A stretch of DNA of 64,000 bases from Lenzites betulinus (Eukaryota > Basidiomycota > Agaricomycetes > Polyporales > Polyporaceae), in assembly GCA_022264855.1 (NCBI GenBank), contig JABYQU010000009.1:620001-684000 (forward strand), written 5' to 3'. Positions 58,239 through 64,000 of this stretch are shown here, one piece after another (the stretch's first letter is position 1; every line of letters starts with the position of its first letter). Position numbers and translations under genes: made by a program. The notes under the pieces were generated by a model. That model saw nothing but the letters and a program-made list of their open reading frames with translations, was not told where the DNA came from and did no database searches.

Positions 58239-61200
58239 TCAAGAAGAGCTGCTTGTCGCTGTCATCGTCGACGGCCGGGTTGGAGCCTGAGGAGGGGGAT
58301 CAATGTCGAGGAGGCCGGAGCGGATCCAGTGCTTGACACACATGGCCTCGGTGACAGTGAGTGCCTTCAGTGATGCACGGATGTCCGTGCAGAGATGTCG
58401 AGACTTAGAAAAGACCCTCTCCACCGACACACTTGTAGCGGGGATCGCTAGGAAGTCGCGCGCCATACGAGCAATGATTGGGAAGTCGTTTGCATGTGCC
58501 TAGCCCGTGAAACATCAGATGCCATCCAAGAGATGTAGAGCCACAGGTGACAAAGCGCTCACCTTCCACCACGCTAATGGATCACGCAATGCCCCTGGTC
58601 CTCCCTGACCGGATAGGTAGCGATCAAGTTCCAACTGTGCGTCAGGCTGGCTGCGGGAACCAGAGGCGGTGGAGCCGCTGCCAGAGGGCCAATCGAAGCC
58701 CTCGGCCTCATCGACAACGATGACTCCCTCCAGGAAGCCATCACCATCATTATCAGCCGGTTTGGGGACTGCTGGTGGCGTGACTGTGTCAGGGGGTGCG
58801 GCGGCGGCATACTCGTCATACACATGCTTGAAGATGACCTCGGCTTGGGTGGTTAGTGGTTCGCCGATCTTCTTGAACCACTTCGCACGGAGCGTTGGGT
58901 GTAGGACTATAGTGCCAGGCAGTTAGCATGTAGGGAACCCAGAATGAATATTGAATTTTGGGCGTACTGGTAGCGATGATCGTGTAGTGAGACTTCTTGG
59001 CGTGCGTGAAGTACTCCTGTAGCTTGAGTAGGCCTGCGGCGACGGCATTACGAAGGGGCGGGGCAAGCGCTTCATTGCTGACGTGAGCCTGCAGGGCTAG
59101 ACGCATCTGCTCATACATAGGCAGCACGAACGGCAGTGTCGGTCTCCCGGCATGCGACATCTCCTTTGTAACTTTAGTGAATACCTGTAGATGATATTGT
59201 CAGACAGATATCTGATAATGAATAGGGGAGACTGCTGCCCAACAAACCTCTAAGATGTCGCCTAGTTGCTGCAATGTCTGCCACTCTGACTGCGTGAGCA
59301 GAAGAGGGCGAAGCTCCTTACACTTGAAGACCCATGTATCGACAGCCTAATATATCATAAACCATCAGGATATCCGACAACGAGAAATGACGAGCCCATA
59401 CCTCTTGGAGAAGCAGTGCACGTACAATCATAGCGTGCGTATAGTTCCACCGAGTGGCAACATCGCGCACCACCATGAGCCTGCGACGGCGAGCGTCCTC
59501 GTCACTCGAGGACGTGTACACTGCTGCGGTAATCTTGTGGAACTGCGAGCGACGCTGCGGGGATGAGACAATCTTGTTGACGATGGTGCGGAGCTGGTAC
59601 ACAAAGAGCATGAGCGGATGGACATAAGAGATGCTGGCATAACACTCATACCTTCTTCAACGCTGTCTGCCCCTGGGACCCATCGAGGATATCCAAGTCC
59701 AAGTCATCATTGAGCTCGTCATTGTCGGACTCAGAACACGACTCAGGAGCACTGTCAGCTCCATCACCGTCCATGGCCTTCTCAGTGTCGAGCTGTTCGT
59801 TCTCCTCATCACTCTCAGGGTCGTAGTGGAAAGGCAGGTGCTTGTTCCATAGCTCGTAATAGTCTGCGAGTGCTGGATCGTCGGCCTCAGCGAGTTCACT
59901 GAGAATCTTTTGAACTACGAGGTTGACCACATGCGCTATACAGCGGATACGCGCGTTCTCGCAGTTGAAGTGAAGGCCGTATCGCTTGAGGAGGAGCTGC
60001 ACCAGAGTACGGGCAAGGACATCGTTGGCAGAGGCGTTGTCCATGGTCAGGCCTATAAAGTAGACATCCATGAACCAAATGAGCCCGCTAGTAAACCAAG
60101 TGAGCAGTGAGCGACCTATCTTATCCAGTCCACCACGCGATGCTGTAGAGTTCACAAACGCCTTCGCAGCTTGCTGGCCCTTGTGTTCATCATCTTGGAT
60201 GTGGTAGAAGTCGACGAGGCGCTCAACGAGAAGCCAGTCGTCATCGATGAAGTGGGCGAGCGTCCCTGCGAAGGTGAAGACCATCTGACGTGTGGTCCAC
60301 GTATCCGTCGAGTACGCGATCTTAGAGCTAATGCGCTGTGGCGGCCATGGATTAGAATGCCGCAGACATGAATATACGCGACGTGGATGGCTCACCGTGA
60401 ATTCACGTACTACCTTGCCATGCAGCTCGGCAAATATTTGTGCGAGCACGTTGCGGACGGTAGTATCCGAAGGAAGCATGAAGTTTACCTTCAGGTACTT
60501 GAAAACGCGTGCAAGCGATGGCGACTCTCCTGCGGTAAATGGAAGGTTGTCATCCAGGATCCATGCAGCAAAGACGCGATGAAAGCCCTTCTTGGTGGGC
60601 TCCAACGCGGGGTTGAGTACGCCCTCCTTGATGTAGGCGGCCATCAGCTTTGCACTACCCAGGGTGTAGCCGTGGTCGACAGAAGCCTTGCCATCTTCTG
60701 GGGGGCTTTCGCCCTTCAACACCGCTGGGTGATCCTCCTTCAGGTGACTGGCGAGGTTGGCTAAGGACGGCTTGCGTGGTTCGTCCTCGAACGCAGCGCC
60801 CTCACCTGACAATGTGCGCTTGAATGTTCTCACACTACAAGGACATCAGTGATACAAAACAATGGACATCTCAAAGAAACGTACGCCGAGCAGTAGCGGC
60901 ATGTGAACTGCCATCTATCGCCATTCTTTCGGTCACGGATGGGCACCGGTCCATGCCAGTGCTTGATTGACTCGTTCACGGGGCCCCTTTTGCGTGATTT
61001 CGTCACATCTTGTTCTTGCACCTTGCGCAAAGCGGTCTGGCCGTCGGACTCCTCCCCTGAAGACACAACATGGGCATCGACGGCGGAACTAGATGCTGTC
61101 GCCTTTGCTTTCTTCTTTGGTCGCTATCAAGAAAATATGTCAGACCGAGCACTATAATTAAAATAGTAACACGTACAGGAGGGGGCTTGTACTTCCCTGA

Positions 61201-62277
61201 TGACGAGCGTCGAGCGCGCTTTTGAGCCTTCTTGGACGACAAGAGTGTCTTTGCGAGTTCCTCGTCATCAGAGGACAAGCTGCTCTCACTGCTGATAACC
61301 ATTGGCGCAGTAGAGGCCTTCTGTGTCTATCAGGATTATGTCAGCGTCTGCGCACAAGACGGCACTTGGGAGCTACAGACAAGAGGCGTTATGTCCTCCA
61401 GGACTTCCTCTCCGTCTGATCCGTAGATGCGAGTGGGGCTCTCGGCATCACTGTCCTTGGGAGCCCGTCGGGGCGGCTTGTATGTCTTGTCCTTCTCGTC
61501 GTCGTCGGGAAGAGAGACAGCTGTGGAACGTGTCCGTCAGTCACACACCTCCGAGTCTGTGTAGATAGGTTTTCACTTACAGGCTCGGCCTTTCAGCACA
61601 ACGTCCAATGGAAGTTGGTGCTTTCCAGAGCGCTTGGTACGTGCTGTTCCAACCTCTGTGTCACCAGCAGACTTACGGGCAGCGTCCGCTGCGGTTACAA
61701 TACTGGCCGCGGCAACTAGAGTGGTCTGGACGGGTGTTGCGAGTGTAGCGGCATCAGTAGCGTAGCTGCCGCCCACAGGGCGGGCGGGAATCTTGAGCTT
61801 TAAGCTGAGCGAAGCCTGTGCGGACTGCACAGGTGCTTTCGGAGGGCTAGACAAGTCAAAGACCATCAGTTATCGGTCATTTTGCAAACACGAGTGCTAT
61901 GAATGGTGTTACATGGTGGGCCCAGCGAGGAGCTGGACCTCTTCGACTAGACGCTGGATCTTGAGTTGCACGAGATCGAACGGGAGGTCCTCCGAGGCTG
62001 CAGATGCCAGAAGTTCTTGCAGGTAGGTGCAAACCATGTCGAGGCCATATCTCCCGCGGCGAACATGTTGAAGTCGTCCGTCGGCATTGCGGCAGTCTTC
62101 TCCAAAAAGGATGTCGAAACGGCGGTTGAACGTCTCCCAAGCAGAGTCTCCGGAGACCGTAGTAAGTGTCCGATATAGTGTATCAGTAATGGCCCCTTCG
62201 GGAATGGTTCCGGGAAGGCGGTGTGCTAGAGCGACCAGGTCCTCTACTAGGCGGGTGACTTTGCCTCGGGCTGCCAT
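58239..62277 (-). CDS. hAT transposase with BED-type zinc finger and N-terminal extension
   Basis: The proposed protein begins MAARGKVTRLVEDLVALAHR (62277). About 120 residues of helical sequence end at AGPT, spliced to PPKAPVQSAQASLSLKLKIP. Then come acidic/basic linkers (SSESSLSSDDEELAKTLL, KKAQKRARRSSSGKYKPPP). A BED-like zinc finger follows, WQFTCRYCSA continuing to NLASHLKEDHP (C2H2-type ligands). The catalytic core holds YSTDTWTTRQMVFTFAG, GLTMDNASANDVLARTL and RIRCIAHVVNLVVQKIL, then VVRDVATRWNYTHAM and ATILHPTLRAKWF. The dimerisation domain is AIPATSVSVERVFSKSRHL, and the stop lies at 58239-58241. The order BED finger, RNase H-like core, hAT dimerisation is standard. Introns of 50-70 nt interrupt it, and each join I checked keeps frame. 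The first exons (61573-62277) are the least certain and could be a separate upstream gene. Confidence 0.87.
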
Positions 62278-62702
62278 GGTGGGGACAAGTGACAGGGTCT
62301 GAAAGAGAGCTCCTCAGCGTTCAGATGGATCCCCGCAGGGCCTTACCGGGGGCGCGAGTGCTCCGATGGTCGCTGACTTGTCAGCTCGGGACTCAGGGCA
62401 CCGTGCCACACTCCATGACAATTGCAGACCTTTGGTTGGATGACGAAGGAGCGGGACGGCAAATCGGGCGGGATAAATATTGGCCAAGAGCGTCGGCGAT
62501 CGACTATCCGAGTTGCGGTTTGCAACCAAGATGGACGTGCGTAACGTCGCGCACCCCCTTCCCAATTCGGAAGGCGGTCATATGTTTAGCGCTCACCACT
62601 CACTTATTACCGGTTACAAATCGATTAACGGGCATCAACAGGCCAGCCCTAAAGTAATTCTAAACACTATACGATCCTAATCGTTTATAATGAGTAGTTA
62701 CA

Positions 62703-62721
62703 CTAAAAGGTTGGAGCCTTA
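62703..62721 (-). repeat. right terminal inverted repeat
   Basis: Reverse complement reads TAAGGCTCCAACCTTTTAG, matching the left end at 18 of 19 bases. Confidence 0.92.
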
Positions 62722-62729
62722 ACTTTAGT
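62722..62729 (+). repeat. right 8-bp target site duplication
   Basis: ACTTTAGT, identical to 58106-58113. Confidence 0.92.
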
Positions 62730-63067
62730 AAAGTTACGTCGATTAATTCGGAATGACGCTCAGGGACGGGTTACACCGCCACCACATGGAGGTGCTAGAT
62801 CGGGCAGCAAATCTGCATCTCGCTCGGTCACCCCGGGCACCTCGGAGGCTCGCCGATTGGCTCCGTTGTTTCGGAGAAACATGATTGGCTGGCGCATGAC
62901 CGGGATGGCCGGTGATGCTGATAAGATTCGCACGTCCATCTAGGCGCCCATTGAGCCGATCTCACGGCATAGTAAGTATGTACTTCCCGTTTATTCAACT
63001 TTCTCTCTTTCGCTACCCCCTCCCGCACCCTTCCCGCAACCCATCTCCTCGCCGACCACGAGCAGCG
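62730..63067. other. short region between transposon and P450 fragment
   Basis: This would be the P450 promoter and 5' leader. A pyrimidine-rich stretch lies just before the ATG (62990-63055). The transposon inserted about 340 bp upstream of the coding start. Confidence 0.5.
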
Positions 63068-63534
63068 ATGTTGTCGCTAGCGACAACACTCCTGCTTCTG
63101 TGCCCAATTGTCTTGGTTCTCTACTTCGTATGGGGATTCCTCTTGTTGCTCTTCAGGCAAGCCGGCTCGCCGTTGCGCCATCTCCCAGGCCCTCCATCAG
63201 CCTCCTTGTTCATGGGCAACCTTGAAGACCTACACGACCAGGAGAACACGAACCTTGTGGCACGATGGGCGCGAGACTATGGCACCGTCTTTGTCTACCG
63301 CGGGTTCATGGGCGGGCGGCGCTTGATGCTCGTCGACCCTGTCGCGGTCAACTATGTCATGAGCCGCGGTTACGACTACCCGAAGCCTGACTTCGTACGG
63401 GACAGTTTGGCGAGCATGGCGTCAGGGTACGAAGGCCTACTCACCGCTGACGGCGAGATGCACCGGAAGCAGGTAAGCACCTTGCATGTTTCGTGGCAAC
63501 TGCTTGTCCTCACCTATTTTCAGCGAAAAATCCT
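63068..63534 (+). pseudogene. 5' part of a cytochrome P450, apparently truncated
   Basis: Starts MLSLATTLLLLCPIVLVLYF, a membrane anchor, followed by the proline hinge LRHLPGPPSASLFMGNLEDL, then WARDYGTVFVYRGFMGGRRL and SGYEGLLTADGEMHRKQ. An intron (63473-63522) joins to RKIL, as in the W/R-x-x-R-K-I-L block of the C helix. After that, no frame continues with the expected S/N-P-A-F helix, the oxygen-binding I helix or the haem loop. Either a decayed or chimeric 3' part begins near 63540, or unrecognised introns carry the gene past the window end. It is distinct from the complete P450 at 27294-29695. Confidence 0.6.
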
Positions 63535-63540
63535 AGTGAG

Positions 63541-64000
63541 TGTCTGTTAAATTTCCTGTTGCTTTGTGAAAGTGCAGTCGATACCCCGCGAACTCGTGCG
63601 TTCAATCGCTCTCTTCCCCGCGTTTTGGGGACCGGTACCGGTGTGTCGGACCGCCGTGGGGGCGCGTACACGTGATCGCGCAGCAGCTGTTGCACGGCGT
63701 CGTCGTCGTCGTTCGAGTCCGAGTCCCTGCCTTCTTCTGCCTCATCGTCGCCGGCCTTGGCACCATGCGACGGTCAACAATCCTTGAAATGTCTTGGCAG
63801 GAGCAACATCACCCGTTGCACATCATAGACATGCACCACATCAGCGGCGCCTCGAGGGGAACTCGGGGTTCTCGGAGATGAAGTATCCCCCATGCAAACC
63901 GTTCTACTATGACAGACCAAGGGTCTCTCAACATTTTCCGAAACAGGAGACGTTGTTAACTCACCCAAAGGTGTCCCGATACAGGAACATCATATTGGCA
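63541..64000. other. unassigned sequence at the window end
   Basis: Short frames on both strands with CGT/CGTC-rich composition near 63690-63730. Nothing resembles the rest of a P450. Confidence 0.4.

Larger units (their letters stand above)
58114..62721 (-). mobile_element. complete hAT-superfamily DNA transposon, about 4.6 kb
   Basis: The element is bounded by 19-bp terminal inverted repeats (58114-58132 and 62703-62721; 18 of 19 positions match) and flanked by a perfect 8-bp duplication ACTTTAGT. Subterminal DNA on both sides repeats motifs such as CGATTA and GTAATC, as expected for transposase binding. It contains one large multi-exon transposase gene on the minus strand with no stop or frameshift that I can see. 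Perfect target duplications and an open coding region imply a recent insertion that could still be autonomous. Confidence 0.93.

Noticed and set aside
1..64000. CRISPR arrays, operons, rRNA genes and LTR retrotransposons
   Set aside because: The window is eukaryotic nuclear DNA; by eye I found no regularly spaced repeats, no rRNA core sequences and no reverse transcriptase or integrase motifs.

Overview
This is a nuclear genome window from a filamentous fungus, almost certainly an Agaricomycete (mushroom-forming basidiomycete). The evidence is short introns (mostly 45-75 nt) in nearly every gene, GC-rich exons, RNA polymerase III-type tRNA genes with internal A/B boxes, and several families I know mainly from Agaricomycetes (DUF6534-type membrane proteins, a WW-like multipass membrane family, tannase/feruloyl esterases). 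Most genes had to be assembled by hand across introns. Exon joins quoted here were chosen because splice signals, phase and family similarity agree, but no transcript data were available.

Layout. 0-5.3 kb: DUF6534 membrane protein, class III (SIRT5-like) sirtuin, DUF1770-like protein, all plus. 5.7-8.1 kb: secreted tannase/feruloyl esterase (minus). 9.7-11.2 kb: flavin-containing monooxygenase (FMO-A). 12.0-13.5 kb: F-box protein, followed by a possible F-box relic. 14.7-17.7 kb: PHD/chromodomain chromatin protein with a predicted 8-nt microexon. 18.9-20.1 kb: unknown MGN-start protein (minus). 20.1-24.4 kb: gene-poor. 24.4-26.4 kb: FYVE-like/SAP-like/RING ubiquitin ligase (minus). 26.76 kb: initiator tRNA-Met. 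27.3-29.7 kb: complete cytochrome P450 (minus). 29.7-32.6 kb: gene-poor, with a 51-nt near-perfect palindrome. 32.6-34.8 kb: single-pass membrane protein with a mucin-like ectodomain (minus). 37.6-38.9 kb: divergent homeodomain-like protein. 39.2-40.8 kb: second FMO (FMO-B, minus), a paralogue of FMO-A. 42.0-42.5 kb: small protein with a GC-AG intron and two MluI cell-cycle boxes upstream. 42.9 kb: tRNA-Ser(GCT) with a 12-nt intron. 43.2-46.1 kb: Afi1/DENN-like trafficking protein. 46.5-49.3 kb: multipass membrane protein. 49.9-54.3 kb: coatomer alpha subunit. 54.7-57.0 kb: XPG/FEN1-type nuclease. 58.1-62.7 kb: a complete, apparently autonomous hAT DNA transposon with 19-bp terminal inverted repeats and a perfect 8-bp target duplication. 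63.1 kb to the end: 5' part of a second P450 whose frame is lost.

The genes do not form one pathway. Housekeeping trafficking genes (coatomer alpha, Afi1-like), chromatin/repair genes (sirtuin, PHD-chromo, XPG) and niche genes (tannase, two FMOs, P450s) are interspersed. I see no polyketide synthase, NRPS or terpene synthase that would make a metabolite cluster. The strongest discovery-type signal is the hAT element, whose transposase seems to carry a long unassigned N-terminal extension and which landed about 340 bp upstream of a damaged P450. Second-tier signals are the altered acyl-specificity residue of the sirtuin, the microexon, the divergent homeodomain, the palindrome, and two unusually long repeat-bearing introns.
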